From Rothia mucilaginosa (GTDB lineage: Bacteria; Actinomycetota; Actinomycetes; Actinomycetales; Micrococcaceae), in NCBI RefSeq assembly GCF_901875305.1, contig NZ_CABFLY010000004.1, positions 62,001-126,000 of the forward strand: a stretch of DNA of 64,000 bases. The letters are read 5' to 3'. Below, in pieces: positions 17,917 to 26,717 of this stretch; position 1 is the stretch's first letter, and every line of letters starts with the position of its first letter. Made by a program: the position numbers and the translations under genes. Under the pieces are notes generated by a model, which saw only the letters and a program-made list of their open reading frames with translations, made no database searches and was not told where the DNA came from.

Positions 17917-17953
17917 AGAAAGTTAACTGGGTGCAAGGCTCGGGTGAAGACTG
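17917..17953 (-). repeat. Conserved upstream block, copy 2 (inverted)
   Basis: Its reverse complement reads AGTCTTCACCCGAGCCT, a short spacer, then AGTTAACTTTCT. It matches 3216-3252 at roughly nine of ten positions and lies about 90 nt before the leader ORF of paralogue E. Confidence 0.7.
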
Positions 17954-18254
17954 AGCGACCATTAGCCGGAGGGTCGACTCTGCGGCGAACCGGCCCCCAT
18001 CGGCGCGCAAAATTCACCCCGCAAAACGCTAGAATCCGGGCCGTATACGGCGTGTTGACAAACTAATATTTCAGCAAAAATCCCGCCGGAAAAACGCGGA
18101 CCAGCCCGCATACTCTAAGCCTTAACTAGAAGGTGCACTCCGCACGCAAAAACTTTAACGTTTAACCTCTAGAATAAGAAAAGGTTCAAGGTACGGTCGC
18201 ACACCGCACTTCCACCGCTCACTCTACAGAAACACCAACCTCGAAAGGTGCATC
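17954..18254. other. Intergenic region with divergent control sequences
   Basis: No convincing gene. It contains the palindrome CCGTATACGG (18041-18050), then TTGACA (18055-18060) on the plus strand without a clear -10 at normal distance. Further on are TTTAAC and TAGAAT near 18160-18175. The promoter for the small secreted protein at 18255 must lie here. Confidence 0.4.
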
Positions 18255-18473
18255 ATGACCACCAAGAAGTCCGCACGGCTTACCCGCCGCGCAGCCCTGG
18301 CCGCCGCCGGTGCTGGCGCAGCAACCGCCCTCGGCGCGCTGCTCACCCCCGCGCAGGCCTACTACAACCGACCCACCGTCCGTTACCGCCCGGCCTTCCG
18401 CTACACCTACCACTACAACGCCCGCTACGGTCGTCGCAATCGCGTCATCATCGTCGATAACGGCGGTAACTAA
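18255..18473 (+). CDS. Small secreted Tyr/Arg-rich protein with Tat-type signal
   Basis: A 72-aa protein whose ATG follows AAAGGTG. The first 35 residues form a signal peptide with twin arginines (LTRRAALAAAG), a hydrophobic Ala/Gly core and an AQA cleavage site. The predicted mature part is only about 37 residues, rich in Tyr, Arg and Asn (YYNRPTVRYRPAF, YHYNARYGRRNR) and strongly basic. I recognise no family. It stands alone with a hairpin terminator behind it. A cell-wall-binding or antimicrobial peptide is possible but unsupported. Confidence 0.65.
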   Translation: MTTKKSARLTRRAALAAAGAGAATALGALLTPAQAYYNRPTVRYRPAFRYTYHYNARYGRRNRVIIVDNGGN

Positions 18474-18526
18474 ACCAAATGCCTAACCGGGATAACCCCG
18501 CGTTCGGCAAGAAAACATATACTAGG

Positions 18527-18558
18527 AGGCGGTGCCACACACCTGTGGCGCCGCCTTT
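18527..18558 (+). terminator. Terminator after the small secreted protein
   Basis: GGCGGTGCCAC pairs with GTGGCGCCGCC around a short loop, followed by TTT. Confidence 0.7.
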
Positions 18559-18617
18559 CGGCGTATCATGCTATACCTTCCGCACGGTACGCCCACCACC
18601 ACGGATAGAGAGAACTC

Positions 18618-19346
18618 ATGAATAAGATCAGCCCCCTCACCCGTCGCTCCGCGCTCGGCCTCATCGCGGCCGCCGGTGGCGCAACCTTCCTGGCCGCATG
18701 TGGCGCTCAGCCCCAGGCAACCAGCGGCTCTGCATCTGCATCCGGTAGCGCTTCTGCTTCCGCTTCCGCATCTAAGACCGCACGTAGCGACTACTCCGGC
18801 GTTGCAACCCTCGACGGCTACACCTCCAAGCCTTCCGACTACCAGCCTGCAACCCGCACCGAGCCGTCCAAGAACGCCCCCGTGCCGACCAAGCCCGCCG
18901 TCGCCAACGAGAACAGCGTGGAAGGCCTGTACCAGTCCATCGCATTCTTCGGCGCAGCCATGGAATACTACATGCGTACCGGTAAGACTGAGCCGCTGCG
19001 TGAATGTGCACTCGATAAGTCCGAGCTGAAGAGCATGATTGAGCCGGAAGAGGGCACCATCGGTGAAAAGTTGGTTAAGGGTGAAGCCTGGATGCACGAC
19101 GCGGCTGTCACCATCACCATGCTCACCGCGCAGCCCACCCGTGAGGGCGACACCTACAACTGGGATATCCGCATGACCATGGACCCCGGCGAGTTCATTG
19201 CAAGCAAGGATCGCGTGCAGGAAGCTCCCTCTGAATCGGAGCGTAAGGATGAGGTGGAGCGCACCCTGCACGGCGTGTACGAGAACGGCGCGTGGAAGCT
19301 GACCGGTATGCGTGCTTCTTCTTCGTCCTCGTCTTCTGCTTCCTAA
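18618..19346 (+). CDS. Tat-type lipoprotein, possibly DUF6318-like
   Basis: The 242-aa protein opens with twin arginines and a lipobox (LTRRSALGL, FLAAC, Cys about 28). It is followed by a low-complexity Ser/Ala linker (GSASASGSASASASAS). The folded part starts near residue 75 with EPSKNAPVPTKPAVANENSVEGLYQSIAFF, and ends GVYENGAWKLTGM before a poly-Ser tail. The pattern Pro-x-Pro before an EGL-type helix recalls the DUF6318 lipoproteins of Micrococcales, a family of unknown function. The assignment is from memory of the motif and is tentative. No partner gene is evident. Confidence 0.7.
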   Translation: MNKISPLTRRSALGLIAAAGGATFLAACGAQPQATSGSASASGSASASASASKTARSDYSGVATLDGYTSKPSDYQPATRTEPSKNAPVPTKPAVANENSVEGLYQSIAFFGAAMEYYMRTGKTEPLRECALDKSELKSMIEPEEGTIGEKLVKGEAWMHDAAVTITMLTAQPTREGDTYNWDIRMTMDPGEFIASKDRVQEAPSESERKDEVERTLHGVYENGAWKLTGMRASSSSSSSAS

Positions 19347-19385
19347 AAGCTTCAGCCTAGAAGCATATAGCTTCTACACCTAAAA

Positions 19386-19423
19386 GGTGCCCGCCCCGTG
19401 GAATAAACCACGAGGTGGGCACC
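19386..19423. terminator. Bidirectional terminator between lipoprotein and permease
   Basis: A 16-bp stem (GGTGCCCGCC, CGTGG, then CCACG, GG, GGGCACC; two mismatches) lies between convergent genes, with A/T runs on both sides. Confidence 0.85.
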
Positions 19424-19457
19424 TCTCTAATACGGTGAAGAATTACCCCGCTTCTAC

Positions 19458-20933
19458 CTATGCAGAAGCAAGCTTCTCCTCAAGCTCCTTCACAATCTTC
19501 GCGTGTTCCTTCTCAGAGATAGAAACCTTGAAGAAGAAGACGAGGAACGAGCACACAATAACGGCCAGCGGCACATAGAAAGCAGCCGTGTTGAACGTCT
19601 GAATGTTCTGCGCGGTGAGGCTATTAGGATCTGCACCGTTGGTCATAGCCGCAGCAACAGCAACCGCACCCACGATGCTGTTAGAGAGAGCACCAGCAAT
19701 CTTGTCGAGCATCGGGCGGACGGACAGGGTAACTGCCTCATTACGCTGACCGGTCTTCAGCTGGCCGTACTCAATGGAGTCGGTCAGCGCCAAGATAGCG
19801 GTCATCTGGATGAAGGTGTTCGGGGTGTAGAACAGCACCAGTGCCACGTAGACCAGAGCCAAGTTCTGCGGGAAAAGAATGAACAGAATGTAGGCAACAA
19901 TCATCATGGCCAGGCCGCACAGGTACAGGTAGCGACGCTGGATGAAACGGTTGATGGCCGGGTACAGCGGAGCCAGCACAAGACCGGTAATGAATGCGAT
20001 AAGACCAACGACCGAGTACTGTTCCTTGTCACGGATGACGAAGATGAAGTGGTACAGCAGGAAGCCGGTGGTTGCCACGTTTGCAATGGAGAAGAGCAGG
20101 TAGCTCAGCGAAATCCACAGGAGCTGATCGTTCTGGCCGATAGCCTTGAAAGCCTGCAGCGGGTTACCGCCCTCCTCAGAGTGGGTACGCAGGTTGCTGT
20201 CCTGCTCGGTGGTACCGAAAGCCACAGCCAGTGCGGTCACAATACCCAGGATGCAGATGATAGCGCCGAAGGCAGTCCAACCAGCCTGCGAGTTGGACTC
20301 TGCACCAGCCATACCGCTGAAGAAGCCCAGGATGGGGACCACGGTGGTGGTCACGCCGTTGTAGCCAATCGAACCGGTGAAGGTAGCCAGAGAGGTGAAG
20401 ATACTGCGCTCACGCGAAGACGACGAAAGCGCCGGAATCATGCCCCAGTAGGAGATGTCACGCAGGGAGTAGAGAACATCCAGAAGGATGAAGACGATGA
20501 TGAAGACGATGATAAACAGGGTCTTGTCGGTGTTCACCAGACCAAAGAGACCGGTGAAAATCGCAAAAAGGAGAATCGACGAAGTGACACCACCGATAAC
20601 CTGCCAGGGGTGGAAACGACCCCAGCGGGTTTTCGTGTTATCAACGAGGTTACCCAACAGCGGGTCAATAAAAATCTCTGCAATACGAATAATAAAGACA
20701 AGAAACGTAATAATGCCGATCATCGCGGCCGCTTCATCTTTTTCGTAGCTTGAGAACAGGGTCTGCGCAGCGTAGTACGTCACAAAGTAAGTGCTTAGTG
20801 CATTGTAGTATGCTGCCTGGCCCAGGTTACCGAATGCGTATGAGATTCGCTGAACCATGAGGCTCTTCGGCTTGCGCTTGGGAGCAGAGTGCTCCGCAGT
20901 CGCGGGGGCTCCAGAGGTGTTCTGGCCTGCCAT
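19458..20933 (-). CDS. GPH-family sugar:cation symporter, probable lactose permease
   Basis: This 491-aa protein has about 12 membrane helices and belongs to the glycoside-pentoside-hexuronide symporters (LacS/MelB/XynP group): RISYAFGNLGQAAYYNALSTYF at the first helix, a DPLLGNLVDNTKTRWGRFHPW loop, and SLRDISYWGMIPALSS. The Asp and Arg residues of that loop are family hallmarks for cation and sugar binding. It lacks the EIIA tail of streptococcal LacS. An ATG at 20957 is in frame, but the ATG at 20933 has AAGGAG at ideal spacing and is preferred. It is divergent from lacZ, which makes lactose or another beta-galactoside its likely cargo. Confidence 0.85.
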   Translation of the reverse strand: MAGQNTSGAPATAEHSAPKRKPKSLMVQRISYAFGNLGQAAYYNALSTYFVTYYAAQTLFSSYEKDEAAAMIGIITFLVFIIRIAEIFIDPLLGNLVDNTKTRWGRFHPWQVIGGVTSSILLFAIFTGLFGLVNTDKTLFIIVFIIVFILLDVLYSLRDISYWGMIPALSSSSRERSIFTSLATFTGSIGYNGVTTTVVPILGFFSGMAGAESNSQAGWTAFGAIICILGIVTALAVAFGTTEQDSNLRTHSEEGGNPLQAFKAIGQNDQLLWISLSYLLFSIANVATTGFLLYHFIFVIRDKEQYSVVGLIAFITGLVLAPLYPAINRFIQRRYLYLCGLAMMIVAYILFILFPQNLALVYVALVLFYTPNTFIQMTAILALTDSIEYGQLKTGQRNEAVTLSVRPMLDKIAGALSNSIVGAVAVAAAMTNGADPNSLTAQNIQTFNTAAFYVPLAVIVCSFLVFFFKVSISEKEHAKIVKELEEKLASA

Positions 20934-21260
20934 CGCCTTCTCCTTCGAGGTTGACATAGATGTGGAAAAGCGTGTCGTAAGCTTTGATGGATAAATGTGT
21001 TTTATACCTTATCCAAGGGCTATTGAATGCCTTAAGTATATCGATTCAAGTTATGCACTTGCAGGAATTTTGTGAATATTTCTTTAACCGTTGAACGAGG
21101 GTTGAGAAGATTTCACCATCAGATACTCAAATGAAATTTTCAGATACGGCGCATATATGCACAATTTTGTGTTGAAGGTCCTATGTCCTTGTTTTCATCA
21201 TCGCCTTCCGGCATCCTTAAGTGGACCACAAACAATGATGTATACGAGAGGAAGGAAGCC
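20934..21260. promoter_or_regulatory. Divergent lac control region
   Basis: About 330 AT-rich bases separate the permease and lacZ starts and must hold both promoters. A perfect 10-bp palindrome GCATATATGC sits at 21151-21160, inside TGTGCATATATGCG on the minus strand. I could not pick clear -35/-10 pairs. No regulator gene adjoins. Confidence 0.5.
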
Positions 21261-24200
21261 ATGTCTTCCACCGAACGGACGACTCCCGTAGTCTCCTCCC
21301 AGTCACCCTCCGCAGCATGGCTTGAGGACCCCACTGTGTACGCTGTCAACAGGGAAGCAGCGCACTCCGACCATCACTCCTCAAACCCCCAGCAGAGCCT
21401 CAATGGCACGTGGGCTGTCCGCACTGCATGGGCCTCAGAAATTGACCTCACCACCGCAGAATTCGCCGCCCCCGCCCTCGACGAAAGCGACTACCAGAGC
21501 ATCCCCGTCCCCGCAACCCTGGAAACTGAAGGACTCTGGCGCCCCGCCTACGTCAACATCCAGATGCCCTGGGACGGTCACGAAAACCCCGAAGCTCCTC
21601 ACATCCCCGAGAAGAACCACGTAGCCCTCTACCGTAAGCACTTCACCCTGGAGGGAGACCTCAAGAAGATGCTGAGCGAATCGGGCCGCGTCGCACTCGC
21701 CTTCGAAGGCTTCGCAACCGCAATTTACGTGTGGGTTGATGGCACCTTCGTCGGTTACGCAGAAGACGGTTACACCACCACCACCTTCGACATCACCGAT
21801 ATCGTCAGCAAGGACGCAGAAGGCAACCACACCTTGACCGTCGCATGCTACGAATACTCGAGCGCTTCATGGCTGGAAGACCAGGACTCGTGGCGTTTCC
21901 ACGGCCTCTTCCGCGCCGTGAACCTGGTAGCCCGCCCCGCAGTCAGCATCGCCTCCCTCACCGTTGAAGCAGACTACGACGCACCCACCGGCGAAGCACA
22001 CCTGGATGCTCTGGTCACCCTCAACGGTGAAGAAATCAAGGCGTACACCCTGCAGGCCAGCGTCCTTGACGGCACCCAGGTCATCTGGTCTGGTACCGTC
22101 GCCGCCGAAGATGCATCCGTGCGCATCTCCTCCGATGCTCTCGAGGGCATTTCCCCCTGGTCGGCTGAATCGCCCTCTCTCTACACTCTGACGGTGGACC
22201 TGCTCCACGACGGCAAGACCGTAGAATCCACCAGCCAGCGCGTCGGATTCCGTCGCTTCCGCATCGAGAACGGAATCATGACCCTCAACGGTCACCGAGT
22301 CATCTTTAAGGGTGTCAACCGCCACGAGTTCCACCCGCGTACCGGCCGCGTCCTGACCGTTGAAGACATGACTTCAGAGATTCTCTTCTGCAAGCAGCAC
22401 AACATCAACGCTATCCGCACCAGCCACTACCCCAACGATTCACGCTTCTACGCCCTGGCCGACGAATACGGTATCTACCTGGTTGACGAAGCGAACCTGG
22501 AAACTCACGGCTCCTGGTGCACCCCCGGTGACATCCCCACCCCCGAGACCACGATCCCCGGCTCCCGCATGGAATGGGAAGGCGCCTGCGTTGACCGCGT
22601 AGAATCCATGATTCGCCGCGACTACAACCACCCCTCCGTAGTGATCTGGTCGCTCGGTAACGAAGCATACGGCGGCGAAGTATTCCGCTCCATGTACCGC
22701 CGAGTCCACGAACTGGACCCCAACCGCCCCGTACACTACGAAGGCATCACCTGGCACCGCGAATTTGATGACGTCACCGACATCGAATCCGGTATGTACA
22801 TCCACACCGATGTCGTCGAAAAGTACCTGTCGAACGACCCCAAGAAGCCCTTCATCATGTGCGAATACATGCACGCAATGGGCAACTCGGTCGGCGCTAT
22901 CGACGAATACGTCGCGCTGGAACGCTACCCCCACTACCAGGGCGGTTTCATCTGGGACATGATCGACCAGGCACTCTGGCACCCCGGTGAGAGCGAAGGC
23001 GCCCCCGAATACCTCGCCTACGGTGGCGCATTCGGCGAACGCCCCTGCGACTACGAATTCTCCGGTGACGGTATCCTCTTCGCAGACCGCAAGGTAAGCC
23101 CCAAGGCCGCTGAAGTGAAGGCAGTGTACTCCAACCTGCGCATCACCCCCGACCAGAAGGGCGTGACGGTCGTCAACGACAGCCTCTTCACCTCCACCGC
23201 AGACTACACCTTCAAGGCTAGCCTGCTGGTCAACGGCGTTCCTCAGTGGCAGGAAGACTACTTCTTCGACGTAGCCCCCGAATCCACCCACGAGCTGGCA
23301 ATTCCCTGGCCCCTGGAAGAATACGCTGCCGACAACGCAGAAGTAACCCTGGACGTCAGCCTCGTGCTCACTGAAGACGCCGCATGGGCTCCTGCAGGAC
23401 ACGAAATTGCCTTCGGCCAGTACGTCATCCCCGCATCGCAGGCTGAAGCAAACACCACTGAAGACGCAGCAGATGCGACGGTGACCGTCGGCCGCTGGAA
23501 CGTCGGTCTGCGCAACAACCAGGCTGAAGTTATTCTGTCCCGCACTCAGGGCGGCATCGTCTCCTGGGTACACAACGGCACCGAGCACGTTATTCGCCCC
23601 CCGAAGCTCACCACCTTCAGGCCCCTGACCGACAACGACCGCGGCGCCGGACACGGTTTCGAACGCGCCCAGTGGACCGTCGCAGGCCGCTACGCCCGTT
23701 GCGCAAACGTTGCTGTCGAGCAGCCCAGCGACGACAGCGTGGCAGTGACCTACACCTACGAGCTGGCAACCCCCGCTCACACCGCTGTTACGGTCCGCTA
23801 CGAAGCACAGAGCACCGGCAACGTGCGAGTAACCATCGACTACCCCGGCGAGAAGGACGCACCGTCCCTGCCCGCATTCGGTCTGGAATGGGCACTGCCC
23901 GGCGAGTTCTCGCACCTGCGTTACTACGGCCTCGGCCCCGGCGACTCCTACCCCGACCGTTGCAGCGGTGTCCGCCTGGGCGTGTGGGAAAGCACCCCCG
24001 AGCAGGACTACGCACCGTACCTGGTACCTCAGGAAAGCGGCAACCACATGGGTGTCCGTTGGGCTGAAGTGACGAACGACAGCAACCACGGCTTCCGTGT
24101 CCGCCAGCTGCAGACTGCCGGTGAGGGCCTGCACGTATCGCTCCTGCCCTACTCCTCCTACCAGATTGAGGAAGCTTCCTACCAGTGGGAGCTGCCCGAA

Positions 24201-24341
24201 AACAACCGCACCTACCTGCGTATCCTGGCAGGTCAGCTCGGTGTTGGTGGAGATGACTCGTGGGGTTCGCCGGTACACAGCCAGTACCACATCGATGCAA
24301 CCGAGCCGCTGCACATGGACATTGCGCTAGAAATTATCTAA
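21261..24341 (+). CDS. lacZ: Beta-galactosidase, GH2 family
   Basis: At 1026 aa it matches the length of E. coli LacZ and hydrolyses lactose to glucose and galactose. The acid/base Glu lies in WSLGNEAYG (E468) and the nucleophile in CEYMHAMGNS (E535). The N-terminal jelly-roll (LNGTWAVR, LWRPAYVNIQMPWDG), the RTSHYPND motif and a C-terminal small-chain domain with GLGPGDSYPDR are present. The frame extends to 21183, but ATG 21261 follows GAGAGGAAGGAAG and fits family length, so it is chosen. With the divergent permease it forms a two-gene lactose module. Confidence 0.96.
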   Translation: MSSTERTTPVVSSQSPSAAWLEDPTVYAVNREAAHSDHHSSNPQQSLNGTWAVRTAWASEIDLTTAEFAAPALDESDYQSIPVPATLETEGLWRPAYVNIQMPWDGHENPEAPHIPEKNHVALYRKHFTLEGDLKKMLSESGRVALAFEGFATAIYVWVDGTFVGYAEDGYTTTTFDITDIVSKDAEGNHTLTVACYEYSSASWLEDQDSWRFHGLFRAVNLVARPAVSIASLTVEADYDAPTGEAHLDALVTLNGEEIKAYTLQASVLDGTQVIWSGTVAAEDASVRISSDALEGISPWSAESPSLYTLTVDLLHDGKTVESTSQRVGFRRFRIENGIMTLNGHRVIFKGVNRHEFHPRTGRVLTVEDMTSEILFCKQHNINAIRTSHYPNDSRFYALADEYGIYLVDEANLETHGSWCTPGDIPTPETTIPGSRMEWEGACVDRVESMIRRDYNHPSVVIWSLGNEAYGGEVFRSMYRRVHELDPNRPVHYEGITWHREFDDVTDIESGMYIHTDVVEKYLSNDPKKPFIMCEYMHAMGNSVGAIDEYVALERYPHYQGGFIWDMIDQALWHPGESEGAPEYLAYGGAFGERPCDYEFSGDGILFADRKVSPKAAEVKAVYSNLRITPDQKGVTVVNDSLFTSTADYTFKASLLVNGVPQWQEDYFFDVAPESTHELAIPWPLEEYAADNAEVTLDVSLVLTEDAAWAPAGHEIAFGQYVIPASQAEANTTEDAADATVTVGRWNVGLRNNQAEVILSRTQGGIVSWVHNGTEHVIRPPKLTTFRPLTDNDRGAGHGFERAQWTVAGRYARCANVAVEQPSDDSVAVTYTYELATPAHTAVTVRYEAQSTGNVRVTIDYPGEKDAPSLPAFGLEWALPGEFSHLRYYGLGPGDSYPDRCSGVRLGVWESTPEQDYAPYLVPQESGNHMGVRWAEVTNDSNHGFRVRQLQTAGEGLHVSLLPYSSYQIEEASYQWELPENNRTYLRILAGQLGVGGDDSWGSPVHSQYHIDATEPLHMDIALEII

Positions 24342-24406
24342 CGCAACGCTCTGCACAGTAGCAGTAGACGCCTACCTCCGTGTAGCGTCCACAGCTCTCT
24401 AGAAAA

Positions 24407-24450
24407 GAGGCGCCCGCCTCGTGGTTTTCAAGCCACGAGGCGGGCGCCTC
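24407..24450. terminator. Strong terminator between lacZ and pepO
   Basis: A perfect 18-bp stem (24407-24424 with 24433-24450) with an 8-nt loop lies between the convergent genes. It likely works in both directions. Confidence 0.9.
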
Positions 24451-24489
24451 ACTTATATACGCAATAAAGCATATACCCTTATTGGGATG

Positions 24490-26472
24490 CTACCAGATGC
24501 GCACGCGCTCCTCCGGAGCCAAGTACAATGCATCGCCCTCAGAGACACCAAACGCCTCATAGAACTCATCAATATTGCGCATTACACCGTTCACGCGGAA
24601 CTCATCCGGCGAATGCGGATCCACCGAAATCATCACCTCAGCATGCTGCGGGCGGGACTTCGTGCACCAGCCGCGAGCATTCGAGAAGAAGAAACGCTGA
24701 ATACCGGTCATACCGTCAATCACCGGCGCATCAGCCAGCGACTCAATACCCTGCTTCTTCAGAGCCAAGCGGTACGCCTTCAACGCAATCGACATGCCGG
24801 ACAGGTCACCAATGTTCTCGCCCAGAGTCAGCTCACCGTTCACGTGGAACTTCTCGTCCAGACCCACCGGAACGTACGCGTTATACTGCTCCACCAGGGC
24901 TGCGGTACGCTCCTTGAACTTCGCGTAATCCTCCTCAGTCCACCAGCTCTCCAGCTTGCCGTCGCCGTCATAGCGGGAACCCTGATCGTCAAAACCGTGA
25001 CCAATCTCGTGGCCAATAATCATGCCGATATTGCCGTAGTTCGCCGCATCATCAGCATCCGGGTTGAAGTACGGCGGCTGCAGAATCGCTGCCGGGAACA
25101 CAATCTCATTCGCCGGCGGCATGTAGTACGCGTTCACGGTCTGCGGAGTCATCAGCCACTCCGACTTATCCACCGGCTGACCCTTACGGGCAATCAGCCA
25201 GTCAGCGTCAAACGCACCGGTACGGCGCAGGTTCTCAAACAGGTCACCGGGCACCAGCTCCAGTGCGGAGAAGTCACGCCACTTATCGGGGTAACCGATC
25301 TTGGTGACGAACTTCGACAGCTTCTCCAGTGCCTTCTGACGGGTTGCCTCAGTCATCCAGTCCAGCGACTCAATGGACTCGCGGTACGCCTCAAGGAGGT
25401 TGCCGACCAGAACCAGCATCTTCTCCTTGTGCGAGGGCGGGAAGTGCACAGCCACGTACTCCTGGCCAATTTCCTCACCCAGAGCCTTCTCGACAGCGCC
25501 CACGCCGCGCTTCCAGCGCTCACGAATCTGCTGGGTACCGGAAAGGGTCTTGCCGTAGAAGTTAAAGCTTTCCTGAACCAGCTCGTCGTACATGAACGGC
25601 GCACGCGAACGCAGAACAGTCCACACAGCCCACAGCTTCCAGCTCATCAGCGGGATGGAAGTGAACAGCTTCGCCGCACCCTCAAAGAAGGATGGCTGAC
25701 CCACAATAACCTGACCCAGGGTCTCCGGGTCAGCGCCGAGAGCCAGCAACCACTGGGAGAACGGGAAGCCGGGGAACTTCTCCTCCAGCTCGGTTGCCTG
25801 GTACGGGTTGTAGGTCGCCTCCGCGTCGCGGTTCTCCACAACGTTCCAGTGCAGGCGAGCCAGCTCAGACTCGTGAGTGAACACCAGCTGAGCCGCCTGC
25901 TCCGGAGCCAGGCCGAAGCCCTCCGCCAGGCCGGTCAGCTGGAACATACGGGCAATATGCTCAACGTACGCCGCGCATGCCTGCTCGTGCTTCTCTTCGC
26001 GGTAGTAGGATTCGTCCGGCAGGCCCAGACCCGACTGGTACAGGAAGAACGTGTAGTTCTTCGGGTCCTTCGGGTCATTGCTGGTGTACCAGGCGAACAG
26101 CTGCGGCAGGCCCGCACGAGACAGCAGCGCCAGGGTCACAGCCAGGTGGGAGGGGGATGCCGAGTTCAGAATCGGGGCGATTTCCTTCAGCAGCGGCTCC
26201 AGGCCGTCTGCCTCAATCTTCTCGACGTCCATGAAGGAGTTGTACAGCGCGCCGATACGGGATTCCGGCTGCTCCTTCGCAATCTTCTCCACCAGCTCAC
26301 GCACGTGCTTCTCAGCGTTATCACGGAGGGTGTACAGGCCGCCATCCTTGGGGCGGTCCGCCGGGATTTCGTGGGTTGCCAGCCACTTACCATTGACGTG
26401 GCGGAAGAAATCGTCGCCCGGCTTGACGGTTTCATCCACCCATTCTTTAGTGATTCCAGAGTTAGTAGTCAT
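24490..26472 (-). CDS. pepO: M13-family zinc endopeptidase (PepO/neprilysin type)
   Basis: This 660-aa peptidase cleaves small peptides. Zinc ligands are in GHEIGHGFDDQG (HEIGH, residues 488-492) and the third ligand is in GENIGDLSGM. NAYYMPPANEIVFPA and the C-terminal RGWCTKSRP region, which contributes to substrate binding, are present. The N-terminus begins KPGDDFFRHVNGKWL, without a signal peptide or anchor, so like lactococcal PepO it is probably cytoplasmic. It is monocistronic by appearance. Confidence 0.94.
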   Translation of the reverse strand: MTTNSGITKEWVDETVKPGDDFFRHVNGKWLATHEIPADRPKDGGLYTLRDNAEKHVRELVEKIAKEQPESRIGALYNSFMDVEKIEADGLEPLLKEIAPILNSASPSHLAVTLALLSRAGLPQLFAWYTSNDPKDPKNYTFFLYQSGLGLPDESYYREEKHEQACAAYVEHIARMFQLTGLAEGFGLAPEQAAQLVFTHESELARLHWNVVENRDAEATYNPYQATELEEKFPGFPFSQWLLALGADPETLGQVIVGQPSFFEGAAKLFTSIPLMSWKLWAVWTVLRSRAPFMYDELVQESFNFYGKTLSGTQQIRERWKRGVGAVEKALGEEIGQEYVAVHFPPSHKEKMLVLVGNLLEAYRESIESLDWMTEATRQKALEKLSKFVTKIGYPDKWRDFSALELVPGDLFENLRRTGAFDADWLIARKGQPVDKSEWLMTPQTVNAYYMPPANEIVFPAAILQPPYFNPDADDAANYGNIGMIIGHEIGHGFDDQGSRYDGDGKLESWWTEEDYAKFKERTAALVEQYNAYVPVGLDEKFHVNGELTLGENIGDLSGMSIALKAYRLALKKQGIESLADAPVIDGMTGIQRFFFSNARGWCTKSRPQHAEVMISVDPHSPDEFRVNGVMRNIDEFYEAFGVSEGDALYLAPEERVRIW

Positions 26473-26627
26473 AGTTCCATTCTATGTTCTTACGCCCGCA
26501 AGCCACAGGATGCCCGGCGCGGCACCAGATGCTGGCTCACCGGTAACAGGCCCTTCTCAGGGGCATTTTGCCGCTCCTCAGCGGGCTACGCGGGCGGCAG
26601 AGAAGGCGGTACGCCAGGATGCAGAAA

Positions 26628-26664
26628 ACCCGCCCGCACGGTCACACAACCGTACAAGCGGGTT
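26628..26664 (-). terminator. Terminator after the GlpT-like gene
   Basis: AACCCGC...GCGGGTT with inner ACGGT/ACCGT arms forms a hairpin. On the minus strand it ends in TTTTC. Confidence 0.7.
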
Positions 26665-26717
26665 AACATCTACCCCCGAACTGTTGAGCAGTTCAGGAAA
26701 GAAGAAGCACTATTCGC

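Noticed and set aside
1..18000. WXG100 (EsxA-like) substrate gene expected beside a type VII motor
   Set aside because: I looked for about 100-codon frames with W-x-G on both strands and found none; it may lie outside the window.
22440..24314. 624-codon frame antisense to lacZ
   Set aside because: Val/Gly-rich shadow frame without domains; lacZ is certain.
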